A DNA stretch of 64,000 nucleotides. Source: an uncultured Oscillospiraceae bacterium (GTDB lineage: Bacteria > Bacillota > Clostridia > Oscillospirales > Acutalibacteraceae). Where the stretch lies: positions 7,704 through 71,703 of the forward strand of contig UQKB01000009.1 of NCBI GenBank assembly GCA_900541565.1, written 5' to 3'. The notes beneath the pieces were generated by a model. The model saw only the letters and a list, made by a program, of their open reading frames with translations. It searched no databases and had not been told where the DNA came from. A program made the translations under genes and the position numbers. Positions 8,457 through 18,018 of this stretch are shown in pieces. The stretch's first letter is position 1. The number at the start of each line of letters is the position of its first letter.

Positions 8457-9329
8457 ATGGCAGTGACATTTTTAGCGCCGGCAAAGATCAATCTTACGCT
8501 TGATATTACCGGAAAAAGGGAAGACGGCTATCATACGGTAGATATGGTTATGCAAACGGTCAGCCTTTATGATGACGTGACCGTCGAAAAAAGCGCGCAG
8601 GAAGGGATCAGGCTTTCCTGCAATGTGCCGGGCATTCCATGCGACAGCGGCAATACGGCGTATAAGGCGGCGGCTTTGTTTCAGAAAGCGGCGCAAGTAC
8701 CAGGCGGCGTTTGTATCTGCATAGACAAGCATATCCCCACACAGGCCGGGCTTGCCGGCGGCAGCAGCGATGCCGCCGCCGTTTTGCTTGCAATGAACCA
8801 TCTGTACGACGCACCGCTTTCCACAGGCACGCTCATGCAGATTGGCGCGCAGGTCGGCGCGGATGTCCCTTTTTGCCTGTATGGAGGAACCATGCTGGCA
8901 AAAGGGATCGGTACGGCGTTGTTTCCGCTGCATCCGCTGCCGCCATGCTGGATCGTGCTGGTTAAGCCGGATGTAGGTGTATCTACAAAAGAAGCCTATG
9001 CACGCTGCGACAACCGCGGCTATACGGAAAATGTACACAGCGGCAGGCTGGTCAAAGCGCTTGAAGAAGGTTCCTTATCGCTCCTTTCCGGTTGCCTGCA
9101 TAATGATTTTGAAGAGGTTTTGCGCTTGCGCTTGATCCGGCAGATCAAAGACGACCTGTGTAAATGCGGTGCCCTTGGTGCATGTATGAGCGGGAGCGGT
9201 CCGACTGTTTTTGGTATTTTTGACCGGAAAGAAACGGCAATGTCATGCACAGAACATTTAAAAGGAACCTATACGGCTGTGTTTCTTGCGCGGCCGGTAT
9301 CGTACGGTTGTTTTCAAAAAATTGAATAA
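8457..9329 (+). CDS. ispE: 4-diphosphocytidyl-2-C-methyl-D-erythritol kinase
   Basis: A 290-residue GHMP kinase that phosphorylates CDP-methylerythritol in the non-mevalonate isoprenoid pathway. The N-terminal FLAPAKINLTLDITGKREDGYH is the IspE signature, and residues 94-108 (PTQAGLAGGSSDAAA) form the GHMP ATP-binding loop. A C-terminal MSGSGPTVFG motif completes the family pattern. The start has aaaggag at the right distance. It ends at a hairpin that also covers the start of spoIIR. Confidence 0.95.
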   Translation: MAVTFLAPAKINLTLDITGKREDGYHTVDMVMQTVSLYDDVTVEKSAQEGIRLSCNVPGIPCDSGNTAYKAAALFQKAAQVPGGVCICIDKHIPTQAGLAGGSSDAAAVLLAMNHLYDAPLSTGTLMQIGAQVGADVPFCLYGGTMLAKGIGTALFPLHPLPPCWIVLVKPDVGVSTKEAYARCDNRGYTENVHSGRLVKALEEGSLSLLSGCLHNDFEEVLRLRLIRQIKDDLCKCGALGACMSGSGPTVFGIFDRKETAMSCTEHLKGTYTAVFLARPVSYGCFQKIE

Positions 9330-9342
9330 GAAAAAATTTCCT

Positions 9343-9386
9343 GCCCATACTTCAGGTAACAAGCATTATCTGAAGGGGCGTTTTTT
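9343..9386 (+). terminator. Terminator hairpin abutting the spoIIR start codon
   Basis: CTTCAGGTAA (9350-9359) pairs with TTATCTGAAG (9366-9375) with one G-U, extended by GCCC (9343-9346) with GGGC (9376-9379). A run of six T's (9381-9386) then touches the spoIIR ATG. The 3' arm contains the gaagggg ribosome site of spoIIR, so the same element can stop ispE transcripts and mask that site. Confidence 0.65.
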
Positions 9387-9992
9387 ATGAAGCTTTTAAT
9401 AAAATCTGCTGCGTTTGGCCTGGTTTTAACCATTTTGCTTTCAGGGCTGTATTTTCATGCGGAATGCAAGGTGATTTCCAATTCTGTGCTGCGCCTGCAT
9501 ATACTTGCAAATTCAGATTCAGAGGAAGACCAGGCGTTGAAGCTGCGTGTGCGCGACGCTGTTTTAGAAAAGGCAGGCTCCCTTTTTTCTTCCGCGCATA
9601 GCAAAGAGGAGGCTACTAAGCTGACAAAAGCCACGCTGTCTGAAATAGAAGAAATTGCACAAGCGTGTATAACAGAGCAGGGGTATGACTATACCGTCAA
9701 GGCGGAACTGACCAGTATGTTTTTTCAAACCAGAATTTATGACCATATCGCCATGCCTGCCGGCGTTTATGATGCGCTGCGCATTACCATAGGCAGCGGA
9801 CAGGGGCAAAACTGGTGGTGTGTGATGTATCCGCCGATTTGCCTGCCCGCAGCAGAAAAAAAGGATGAGCTGGAAGATGTGCTGGAAGAGGAGCAGGTGG
9901 ATATCCTGGAAAACCAACCGAAATATGAAATAAAATTTAAAGTTGTCGAAATTTTTGAAAGCATTGCAAACTTTTTTACAAATGGAACGTAA
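9387..9992 (+). CDS. spoIIR: Stage II sporulation protein R
   Basis: A 201-residue SpoIIR, the forespore-made, exported signal that triggers processing of pro-sigma-E in the mother cell. It has one N-terminal membrane/signal segment (about residues 5-25) followed by the family core: SVLRLHILANSDSEEDQALKL, AVLEKAG, GVYDALRITIGSGQGQNWWCVMYPPICLP. The acidic C-terminus is variable in the family. In Bacillus the gene is read by sigma-F. I see no clear sigma-A promoter directly upstream, which is consistent with that. Its ribosome site lies inside the preceding hairpin. Confidence 0.93.
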   Translation: MKLLIKSAAFGLVLTILLSGLYFHAECKVISNSVLRLHILANSDSEEDQALKLRVRDAVLEKAGSLFSSAHSKEEATKLTKATLSEIEEIAQACITEQGYDYTVKAELTSMFFQTRIYDHIAMPAGVYDALRITIGSGQGQNWWCVMYPPICLPAAEKKDELEDVLEEEQVDILENQPKYEIKFKVVEIFESIANFFTNGT

Positions 9993-10005
9993 TTTCATTT
10001 TTATC

Positions 10006-10034
10006 TTTTCAAGCGCAGCGCAAAGCGGTATAAT
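10006..10034 (+). promoter_or_regulatory. Probable sigma-A promoter for addBA
   Basis: TTTTCA (10006-10011), 17-base spacer, TATAAT (10029-10034), 34 bases before addB. The -10 is perfect and the -35 matches four of six positions. Confidence 0.55.
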
Positions 10035-10068
10035 AATGGCAGATTAATAATATGGTCGGTGGTAAGCA

Positions 10069-13000
10069 ATGCTGCAGTTTGTTGTAGGTAGAAGCGGTGC
10101 GGGAAAAACAGCATACTTAAAACAAAAGCTTTGTACCCTTGTTACAAAGGAGCAAGCGGACAAGCTGTTGTTCCTGGTGCCGGAGCAGCTTTCTTTTGAA
10201 ACGGAAAAAGATATGCTCAGCAGGCTTGGGGCAAAAGAATGCCGGAAGGTTGAAGTGTTAAGCTTTACCCGTCTGGCTGATTTTGTTTACAGACAAACAG
10301 GCGGCCTGGCCGGTCAGGCAATTGACGACGGCGGCCGCCATATTATTATGAGCCTTGCAATCGAGCAGGCGCAGGACCGCTTGGAGCTGTATCAAAAACA
10401 AGCGGGAAAACCCGAACTCATACCGCTTATGCTCAATGCACTCAAAGAATTAAAAACATGCGCGGTCTCTACACAGCGCCTGCGGGAAGCGGCAGCGGGC
10501 TTTGTAAACGGTACGCTCAGGCAAAAGGTCATGGAAACCGCGCTGATTGTAGATATATACGATGCTATTTTGGAAGGAAGCTATATAGATCCCCTGGATG
10601 ATCTTACGCGCTTATACCATGCCCTTTCTGCGCATACGCTTTTTGACGGATATACGGTGGTGGTAGACGGCTTCAGCGGTTTTACGGCGCAGGAGCAGAA
10701 AATTTTGGAAGTCCTTATCCGTCAGGCCTCCCTGTGTATAATTTCCATATGCGGCGATGAGGCGGAGTTTGCATCGGACGGTAATCTGTTTTTTACCACA
10801 AAGCGCACGAAAAAACGCTTAAAAGAGCTTGCGAAAAAAAATGGGGTGCCGGTTTTGCAGGATATCCGGTTGGATAAACCGTTGCGTTTTTCTGTACCGG
10901 CTATTTCCTATTTGGAAGAACATTTTGAGCGCCCGGCTTCGTTACCTTATACAGAAGCGCCCGATGGCGTTACCGTATATTGTGCAGACGATATTTACGA
11001 TGAATGTGACTTTGTTGCCCGCACCATCCGCAGCCTTACAATTGAGCAGGGATATACATATAAAGAGATTGCCGTGATCTGCCGCGATATAAATTTTTAC
11101 AGAGGTATATTGGACACAGCCCTTGAAAAATACGGCGTTGCCTATTTTATGGATGCTCCACAAGAAATATCGGCAAAGCCGTTGATGCTGTTTGCACTGT
11201 CGGCGTTTGCCTGCATCCATACTGCCTTTTCCACAGACAGCCTGTTTCGGTTTATCAAAACCGGGCTTACAGGTGTTTCTGTTGAAGAAGCGGCGGCGCT
11301 TGAAAATTATGCCTTTGTCTGGAATATTACCGGTAAGAAATGGCTGTCCCCGTTTACGGCAAATCCAAGGGGATACAGTGACACCTTTACGCAGGAAGAC
11401 CAGATGGAATTGGAAGCGCTTGAAGATCTGCGGGAGAAAGTGACCGCGCCGCTTCTTCTTTTTCAGCGGCGCATTCGTGATGCGGGAGGAACAGAAATAT
11501 CCAAGGCCGTGTATATGCTTTTGCAGGATTATGATGTACCCAATACTTTAAAGGAAATAACAGGCCGTTTTAAGGAACAGGGCGACCTGCCCGCTGCGCA
11601 GGAGCAGCAGCGGCTTTGGGATCTTTTTATGGACGCGCTGGATTGCATGGCCCTGATTCTTAAAGATCGTCCGATTTCTACCAGGCGCTACAGTGAACTG
11701 CTACAGCTTGTAGTCAACAGTGCAGACCTTTCCTTTATTCCCAATTCCCTGGATGAGGTGACCGTTGGAACGGCAGACAGAATACGCCTGCACGCGCCAA
11801 AGGCGGTCTTTGTGATCGGGGCGATCGAAAACGAATTTCCGCGTATGCCGGTTGCCGGCGGCGTTTTTACAGACCAGGAACGAAAGGCCCTGCTTGCCTT
11901 GCAGCTTCCGCTTTACGACAGTATCGAACAGCTTGCCGCGCAGGAAAAGTTTTTGTCCTACAGTGCGATCAGTGCGCCTTCGGAAAAGCTGTATGTGTCC
12001 TGTTACCGGCAAAATTTGCAGGGGGAGAGCAAAACGCCTTCCTCTATTGTACGGGAAACCCTGCGTATTTTTCCGGCTATTGTGCCGCAATCTATGCACG
12101 ATGCGTATTGGGCAGAGCTTTTATGGGCACCGCAGCCTGCATTTGAGCGGTGCGCGCAGTACAGCCGCACAGACCCAAACGCCCAGGCGCTTTTAGATAC
12201 TTTTTTTGCCGGTCAGAAAGAGTTTTCTGCAAAACGGCTGGCCATTGCACGCTATGCACAGAAGCGTCCACCGCAGATTTCCGACACACAGCTTGCGCAC
12301 AAGCTGTTTGCAAAAGGCGGGATGAAGCTGTCGGCTTCCCAGGTAGAAAAATATTATTTGTGCCCATTTGCCTATTTTTGCAGGTATGGATTAAATACAA
12401 AAGAGCGCAAAAGCGCACAGGTAGACGCTGCCGAATACGGAAGCCTGGTTCATTTTTTAATGGAGGCCGTGCTGAAAAGCCATTCCGTGCAAACGCTGTC
12501 TTCCATGCCGGAAAAACAGCTGCGTTCGCTGTTGAAAGAAAATTTGCAAAAGTATTTGGAGCGCCATTTCGGCGGTGCGCAGGATAAATCCAAGCGGTAT
12601 CTTGCCATGCTGGCACGCATGGCAGAAGGGACTTTTCAGCTGATCAGGCACATTTTGCAGGAACTTTCGCAAAGTGCGTTTATACCCGCCGGTTTTGAAA
12701 TGTTTATCGGTGAAGGCAGCGAGGTACCGCCTTATACGCTTGCTTTAGGCGATGATGAGAAAATCCTGATACAGGGCTTTGTAGACAGAATCGACGTCAT
12801 GCGCGCAGAGGGCAAAACGTATATCCGCGTGGTAGACTATAAAACCGGCAGCAAAAAATTTGTTCTTTCCGATGTTTTGTTTGGGCTAAACCTGCAAATG
12901 CTCATCTATCTTTCAGCAATTACAAAAAATGCGGGAGAGAAATACGGTGGCCAGCCGGTTCCGGCCGGTGTGCTTTACATGCCGGCCGCAGCCGCGGTTG

Positions 13001-13461
13001 TAAATGCAGAAAAAGACGACACAGCGCAGGATATTCAGGAAAAGCAAGCGAAAAGCTACCGGATGAACGGACTGATATTAGACGACGTCCATGTGATACA
13101 GGGGATGGAAAAGCAGGGGAAAGGCGTTTATATCCCCGTAACGCTCAAAGAAGAAAAAGCAGGAAAAGAAAACAAAGCAGATACACATGTGATCAAAATA
13201 GATAAGGGTAAAGAATATACCGTTTCACAAGCGCAAATGCGCGCGCTTTTTGCAAAAATAGACGCGCTGGTACTGCAAATGGCGCGACAGCTGTTTAACG
13301 GGTATATTGCGCCTGTCCCGGCAAAGGGGAGCTATGATGCCTGTAAATGGTGTCCTTATACGGCGGCCTGCGGTTACAAAGAGGGTATGCCGTGCAGGGA
13401 TATTACACAGGACAAGAACCCCGTGGACCTTTCTGCACCAGAAGAAAAAGCAGGTGAATAA
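10069..13461 (+). CDS. addB: ATP-dependent helicase/deoxyribonuclease subunit B
   Basis: A 1130-residue AddB, partner of AddA in the helicase-nuclease that resects double-strand breaks and recognises Chi. The N-terminal GRSGAGKT (7-14) is the Walker A motif. The C-terminal nuclease domain contains VVDYKTGS. The four cysteines of the iron-sulfur cluster are present: Cys765 (YYLCPFAYFC) and Cys1092, Cys1095 and Cys1101 (CKWCPYTAAC), the usual C-x2-C-x5-C spacing. The ribosome site is weak (ggtaag). addA follows after two bases, so both are co-translated from one mRNA. Confidence 0.96.
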   Translation: MLQFVVGRSGAGKTAYLKQKLCTLVTKEQADKLLFLVPEQLSFETEKDMLSRLGAKECRKVEVLSFTRLADFVYRQTGGLAGQAIDDGGRHIIMSLAIEQAQDRLELYQKQAGKPELIPLMLNALKELKTCAVSTQRLREAAAGFVNGTLRQKVMETALIVDIYDAILEGSYIDPLDDLTRLYHALSAHTLFDGYTVVVDGFSGFTAQEQKILEVLIRQASLCIISICGDEAEFASDGNLFFTTKRTKKRLKELAKKNGVPVLQDIRLDKPLRFSVPAISYLEEHFERPASLPYTEAPDGVTVYCADDIYDECDFVARTIRSLTIEQGYTYKEIAVICRDINFYRGILDTALEKYGVAYFMDAPQEISAKPLMLFALSAFACIHTAFSTDSLFRFIKTGLTGVSVEEAAALENYAFVWNITGKKWLSPFTANPRGYSDTFTQEDQMELEALEDLREKVTAPLLLFQRRIRDAGGTEISKAVYMLLQDYDVPNTLKEITGRFKEQGDLPAAQEQQRLWDLFMDALDCMALILKDRPISTRRYSELLQLVVNSADLSFIPNSLDEVTVGTADRIRLHAPKAVFVIGAIENEFPRMPVAGGVFTDQERKALLALQLPLYDSIEQLAAQEKFLSYSAISAPSEKLYVSCYRQNLQGESKTPSSIVRETLRIFPAIVPQSMHDAYWAELLWAPQPAFERCAQYSRTDPNAQALLDTFFAGQKEFSAKRLAIARYAQKRPPQISDTQLAHKLFAKGGMKLSASQVEKYYLCPFAYFCRYGLNTKERKSAQVDAAEYGSLVHFLMEAVLKSHSVQTLSSMPEKQLRSLLKENLQKYLERHFGGAQDKSKRYLAMLARMAEGTFQLIRHILQELSQSAFIPAGFEMFIGEGSEVPPYTLALGDDEKILIQGFVDRIDVMRAEGKTYIRVVDYKTGSKKFVLSDVLFGLNLQMLIYLSAITKNAGEKYGGQPVPAGVLYMPAAAAVVNAEKDDTAQDIQEKQAKSYRMNGLILDDVHVIQGMEKQGKGVYIPVTLKEEKAGKENKADTHVIKIDKGKEYTVSQAQMRALFAKIDALVLQMARQLFNGYIAPVPAKGSYDACKWCPYTAACGYKEGMPCRDITQDKNPVDLSAPEEKAGE

Positions 13462-13463
13462 AG

Positions 13464-16400
13464 ATGGAAAAAAGGAATTGGACAGAAAACCAGATCCGTG
13501 CAATTCGGGCAAGAAACGGTGCGCTGCTGGTTTCGGCTGCAGCGGGCTCCGGAAAAACGGCCGTTTTAGTAGAGCGTGTGATCGAACGGATTACAGACCC
13601 GGCCAATCCAACGGATGCAGACAAGCTTTTGGTGGTTACCTTTACAAGAGCTGCTGCGGCGGAGATGAAAGAGCGTATTACCCTTAAGCTGGAAGAGCTG
13701 CTCCATCTTGACCCGCACAACATCAACCTGCGCCGTCAGCAGCTTTTGCTTGCAAAAGCCAATATCAGCACAATTCACAGCTTTTGCAGCGAGCTGGTCA
13801 GGGAAAATTTTTATAAATTGGGTATATCGCCGGATTACCGCCTGGCAGAAGAAAACGAGCTTCTGCTTTTGCAATACGAAGCAGTCAACAATGTAATCGA
13901 AACGCTTTATGAGCAAAATACCGCGCAGGAGTTTTATCATTTTGCCAATGTCTTCAGCACGGCTAAAAGCGATTTTTTACTTCAACAGGTATTGCTGCGC
14001 CTGTATGATTTTTTACGGGCGCATCCGTTTCCGGATAGATGGCTTGCAGATAAAGAGAAAATGTACGATCCGGAAATCCCCGTTGAAAAAACGCAATGGG
14101 GGCAAGTTATCACCGAGTATGTACAGGCTGCCGCCGCCTTTTGCAAGGAGCTTGCAGAGGAATCCCTGCGGCTTTGGGAGCAGCTTCCGGATCTTGGGGA
14201 GGCATTGTACGAGCTGCTGAAAAAAGATGCCGACAGCATAGAAAAAATCCTGACCGCCGTGGGCCATGCATCGTGGGATGTATGCCGCGCCTGCCTGCAG
14301 GCGTTTGACAGCAGGACGCGTTTTGTCAGCGCAAAAGGCTATAAGGACGATCCTATAAAATGCAAAATACAGGCAAACCGCGATTTATTAAAAAAAACAC
14401 TGAAAACCCTTTTGGGCTTTTACCAGCAGGAGCAGCAGGAATGCAGGCAGGATATTTGCGCGCTTTTACCCGTTGTACACCAGCTTTTCGGCGCGGTTCG
14501 CCTCTTTGCAGAAGAATACAGCCGGCTGAAAAGCGAAAAAAACCTTGCAGATTATAACGACCTGGAACATTGGACGCTGCATCTTTTGCTGGAAGAAACG
14601 GAAGACGGCTTTGCATTTACACAGGCCGCACAAGACATAGCCTCCCGTTTTGCAGAGGTTATGGTCGATGAATACCAGGATGCAAACGAAATTCAGGATT
14701 TGATTTTTCGCGCCGTCAGCCGTAATGGGGAAAACCTGTTTGTCGTCGGCGACGTTAAGCAGAGCATTTATGGATTCCGGCAGGCCATGCCCGCAATCTT
14801 TCTGCGGCGCAAAAACAACTATCCGCTTTATGACCCGCAAAAGGACGCTTATCCGGCCAAAGTGATTTTGGACCAGAACTTCCGCAGCCGAAGCGGGGTT
14901 ACCGCTGCGATAAACTTTGTGTTTGGGCATCTGATGTCGCAGCAGGTAGGGGATATGGATTATACGCAGGAGGAAGCGCTTCTGCCAGGCGCACAATATC
15001 CTATAGATCACAATCCCGATATGGCGTTTCATCTGCTGCATACAGGTATGCAGCAACAGGAAGAGGCCGATATTTTAGAAGCGCGCCATATTGCATCGAT
15101 CATTCACCGCTATATGGATACGTATCAGATTACAGAGAAAAACGGCACCCGCGCGGCAAAATACAGCGATTTCTGCATTTTGCTGCGCGGCGTCAGCAAT
15201 CATGCGGAATTCTATGTAAAAGAGCTTATAAACTGCGGGATTCCGGCGGCAGCGCAATCGGGCGGCGGATTTCTTTCTTTACAGGAGGTGTCCGTCATGC
15301 TGGCTTATCTGCGCATACTGGACAACCCTCTGCAGGATATTCCACTTTTAACCGTACTGCTCAGCCCAATGGGTGGTTTTACCGCAGACGACCTTGCAAA
15401 AATACGTGCAGAAAAACCAAAAGGCAGGCTGTTTTTTGCTTTGAAAGCATATGCACAGGCCGGAAACCGCCGTGCACAGGATTTTTTAGCAGAAACAGGC
15501 GCCTTACGCCGGAAAGCCGCTACCACTCCAACCGATCTGCTGATCCAGTCCATTTATACCAAAACAGGCTATACGGCGGTTGTGCAGGCGGCAGAAGGCG
15601 GCAGTGCGGCGCTTTCTCATCTTCGTCTACTGCAGGAGCATGCAAAAAGCTTTGAGCGCTCCGGCTATAAAGGCCTTGGGAGCTTTATCCGTTTTATTGA
15701 CAAGCTGCAGGAAAAAAACGGCGACCTACCTTCAGGCAACAGCTTTGAAGGCGACGACTGCGTCAAGGTCATGAGTATTCACCATTCCAAAGGCCTGGAG
15801 TTCCCGATCTGTTTTATTGCCGCTGCAGCCAGAAGCTTTAAAAGCGATAAAGCGGACGAAGTGCTTTTGCACGGGGAGCTTGGTATTGGAATCCGCAAAA
15901 AAGATCCTGTCAATCAATGCAGGTATACAACCATGCCCAGACAAGCTGTGGCGCTTGCAATCGACAGGGAAAGCAAATCGGAAGAATTGCGCATACTATA
16001 TGTCGCCATGACAAGGGCAAGGGAAAAGCTTTATATCATTGGCAGCCAGAAAGACCCGCAGCGGTACTTAAAGGGAGTTGCAGCAAAATTGGGCCAGGGG
16101 GGGAAACTTTCCCCTTACATTGTGCGCAGCGCCAATTCTATTTTAACCTGGATTACGCAGTGCGCGCTGCTGCATCCTTCCGGCCGACAGCTGCGAAAGC
16201 TTGCCGGCATGCCGCAGACAGTAATGCAACAGGATTGCAGCCAATGGGATATACGGTTGGTTGAATCTATAGAGCCTCCAAGGGAACAGACCGAAACAAC
16301 GTCCATATCGGAAAAACAAGCACCCCCATGCAATCTGGATGCGGCCATCAGCAGGATTACAGCGCCCTATCCGCATCATTTGCTGACAAAGATCCCCGCC

Positions 16401-17003
16401 AAGGTTGCCGCATCGGACCTTGCGCATCAACAGGTCAGCGCGCGCTACGCTTTTACTGCACGCCCTGCCTTTCTGCATAAAGGGGCAATGACGGGGGCGG
16501 AAAAGGGTACGGCGCTGCATAGCTTTATGCAGTTTGCCGATTTTCAGGCTTTTTTGGAAAGCCCGCATCAGGAAATCCACCGGCTTTCCACAAACGGCTT
16601 TATTACGCCGCGACAAGCGCAAGCGCTCGATTTGGAACAGCTTACAAAATGCCTGACAAGCAGTGTGCTGCAGAGATACTGTAAAGCTAAAAAAAAGTAC
16701 CGGGAATTTCGTTTTACGGTAAAAATAAAGGCGGGCCTTGCGGATCAAACGCTCAGCCCACCATATAGCGATGCACAAATGATTTTGCAGGGCGCTGTTG
16801 ACTGCGCCTTTGAGGAAAACGGTGCGATCGTGATTGTGGATTATAAATCAGACCATGTAAAAGACATGGGAGAACTGTGTGAAAAATATAAAACACAGCT
16901 TTTTCTGTATAAAAACGCAATGGAACAGTGTACGGGCCTTCCTGTTGCAGAATGTATTTTGTATTCGTTTTATCTTAACGAGTTTTGCACGGTTACATTA
17001 TAG
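13464..17003 (+). CDS. addA: ATP-dependent helicase/nuclease subunit A
   Basis: A 1179-residue UvrD-like helicase with a C-terminal RecB-type nuclease, the motor subunit of AddAB. Motif I is AAAGSGKT (25-32), motif II MVDEYQDANEIQ, motif III VGDVKQSIYGFR and motif VI VAMTRAREKLYI. The nuclease domain carries TALHSFMQF and IVIVDYKSD. Its last six bases overlap the 3' end of the WYL regulator on the other strand, so the two genes converge without a spacer or a visible terminator. Confidence 0.96.
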   Translation: MEKRNWTENQIRAIRARNGALLVSAAAGSGKTAVLVERVIERITDPANPTDADKLLVVTFTRAAAAEMKERITLKLEELLHLDPHNINLRRQQLLLAKANISTIHSFCSELVRENFYKLGISPDYRLAEENELLLLQYEAVNNVIETLYEQNTAQEFYHFANVFSTAKSDFLLQQVLLRLYDFLRAHPFPDRWLADKEKMYDPEIPVEKTQWGQVITEYVQAAAAFCKELAEESLRLWEQLPDLGEALYELLKKDADSIEKILTAVGHASWDVCRACLQAFDSRTRFVSAKGYKDDPIKCKIQANRDLLKKTLKTLLGFYQQEQQECRQDICALLPVVHQLFGAVRLFAEEYSRLKSEKNLADYNDLEHWTLHLLLEETEDGFAFTQAAQDIASRFAEVMVDEYQDANEIQDLIFRAVSRNGENLFVVGDVKQSIYGFRQAMPAIFLRRKNNYPLYDPQKDAYPAKVILDQNFRSRSGVTAAINFVFGHLMSQQVGDMDYTQEEALLPGAQYPIDHNPDMAFHLLHTGMQQQEEADILEARHIASIIHRYMDTYQITEKNGTRAAKYSDFCILLRGVSNHAEFYVKELINCGIPAAAQSGGGFLSLQEVSVMLAYLRILDNPLQDIPLLTVLLSPMGGFTADDLAKIRAEKPKGRLFFALKAYAQAGNRRAQDFLAETGALRRKAATTPTDLLIQSIYTKTGYTAVVQAAEGGSAALSHLRLLQEHAKSFERSGYKGLGSFIRFIDKLQEKNGDLPSGNSFEGDDCVKVMSIHHSKGLEFPICFIAAAARSFKSDKADEVLLHGELGIGIRKKDPVNQCRYTTMPRQAVALAIDRESKSEELRILYVAMTRAREKLYIIGSQKDPQRYLKGVAAKLGQGGKLSPYIVRSANSILTWITQCALLHPSGRQLRKLAGMPQTVMQQDCSQWDIRLVESIEPPREQTETTSISEKQAPPCNLDAAISRITAPYPHHLLTKIPAKVAASDLAHQQVSARYAFTARPAFLHKGAMTGAEKGTALHSFMQFADFQAFLESPHQEIHRLSTNGFITPRQAQALDLEQLTKCLTSSVLQRYCKAKKKYREFRFTVKIKAGLADQTLSPPYSDAQMILQGAVDCAFEENGAIVIVDYKSDHVKDMGELCEKYKTQLFLYKNAMEQCTGLPVAECILYSFYLNEFCTVTL

Positions 17004-18014
17004 CAGACCCTTTTCCTGCGGTGTTTTTGCAATTGCTGCAAGCTTTTGCTCCAGCATGGCCTGCAGCTTATGCGGCGCGCATACATGTATCCTGTCGCAA
17101 AGCGGCAGCAGCCAGTCTGCAAGACCGTCACTGATATATACACTTGTCCGCAGCAGAAAACGCTCTTTGCCTTTATTCATAACCTCGCAGCCGGAACCAA
17201 AGCGGTCCAGCATAATTTCCAAAACGCTGTTTTTACATAAAAGCTCCAGTTCACACTGTGCTCCGGGGTACATCATAATATTTTTCCGTACGTAATCGGC
17301 TGTGTCAAATACGCCGGTATAGCCGCTCACCTGGCTGTGCGGCCTTGCGCTTTCCTGCGTAATGTGCGCCATTTTCATCCGGTCCAGGCGGTAATTGCTT
17401 AGGTTGTCGTATTTTTCGTAATTGCCCACCAGATAGTAGCGGTCGTTTGCCCATACAAGCGCATAGGGGCTGATAACAAAGTCGCGGTCTTTTTTTAAAA
17501 CAGCCTGGTTGTCTTCAATTTTATAATGGCAGTAGGTAAAGGCAATTTTTTTATTTTGCGCAATTGCGCGGTTGACCGCGTCGATGATATAATAGATCTG
17601 TTCATTTTTAAATTTTAAGCGGGTGTCGATATGCAGCTGGGGTGCAACCTCATTGGATTGATGGACGCTTAAAAAGGCCAGAAGCTTTTTTGAAAGCTCT
17701 CTGGTCTTTTTTTCCGTAATAAACGGCGCGCTTGCAACCGCGTCGAGCAAAAGGCGTATTTCCGCCACTTCAAACTCCCTTTCGGCAAGGAAAAAACCGT
17801 CCTTTGCTGCGTATGCTCTGGAAACATCCAGGCCATACGCGCACAGAGCATTAATATCGTCGTAAATTGCCTTGCGCCCGCTTTCAATAGAGCGCTCCTT
17901 CAAAAAATCCATAATCTTTGCGGCGGTTACAGGGTGCTCCTCATCGCTGTATGCCTTTAAAAAATCCAGCACATATAAAAGCTTTACACGTCTGGTATAG
18001 TTTTTCTTTTCCAT
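16998..18014 (-). CDS. WYL-domain transcriptional regulator
   Basis: A 338-residue regulator of the HTH-WYL class. The N-terminus (about 1-80) is a winged helix (LLYVLDFLKAYSDEEHPVTA, then AIYDDINALCAYG). The middle and C-terminus hold a WYL sensor domain (SPYALVWANDRYYLVGNYEKYDNLSNYRLDRM). The ATG at 18014 lies 4 bases after the stop of the upstream flavoprotein, with aggtga just before it. The longer frame from 18035 lacks a good site. It is last in a three-gene minus-strand operon with two flavoproteins. The ligand and target genes are unknown. Confidence 0.88.
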   Translation of the reverse strand: MEKKNYTRRVKLLYVLDFLKAYSDEEHPVTAAKIMDFLKERSIESGRKAIYDDINALCAYGLDVSRAYAAKDGFFLAEREFEVAEIRLLLDAVASAPFITEKKTRELSKKLLAFLSVHQSNEVAPQLHIDTRLKFKNEQIYYIIDAVNRAIAQNKKIAFTYCHYKIEDNQAVLKKDRDFVISPYALVWANDRYYLVGNYEKYDNLSNYRLDRMKMAHITQESARPHSQVSGYTGVFDTADYVRKNIMMYPGAQCELELLCKNSVLEIMLDRFGSGCEVMNKGKERFLLRTSVYISDGLADWLLPLCDRIHVCAPHKLQAMLEQKLAAIAKTPQEKGLL

Positions 18015-18018
18015 CCTG

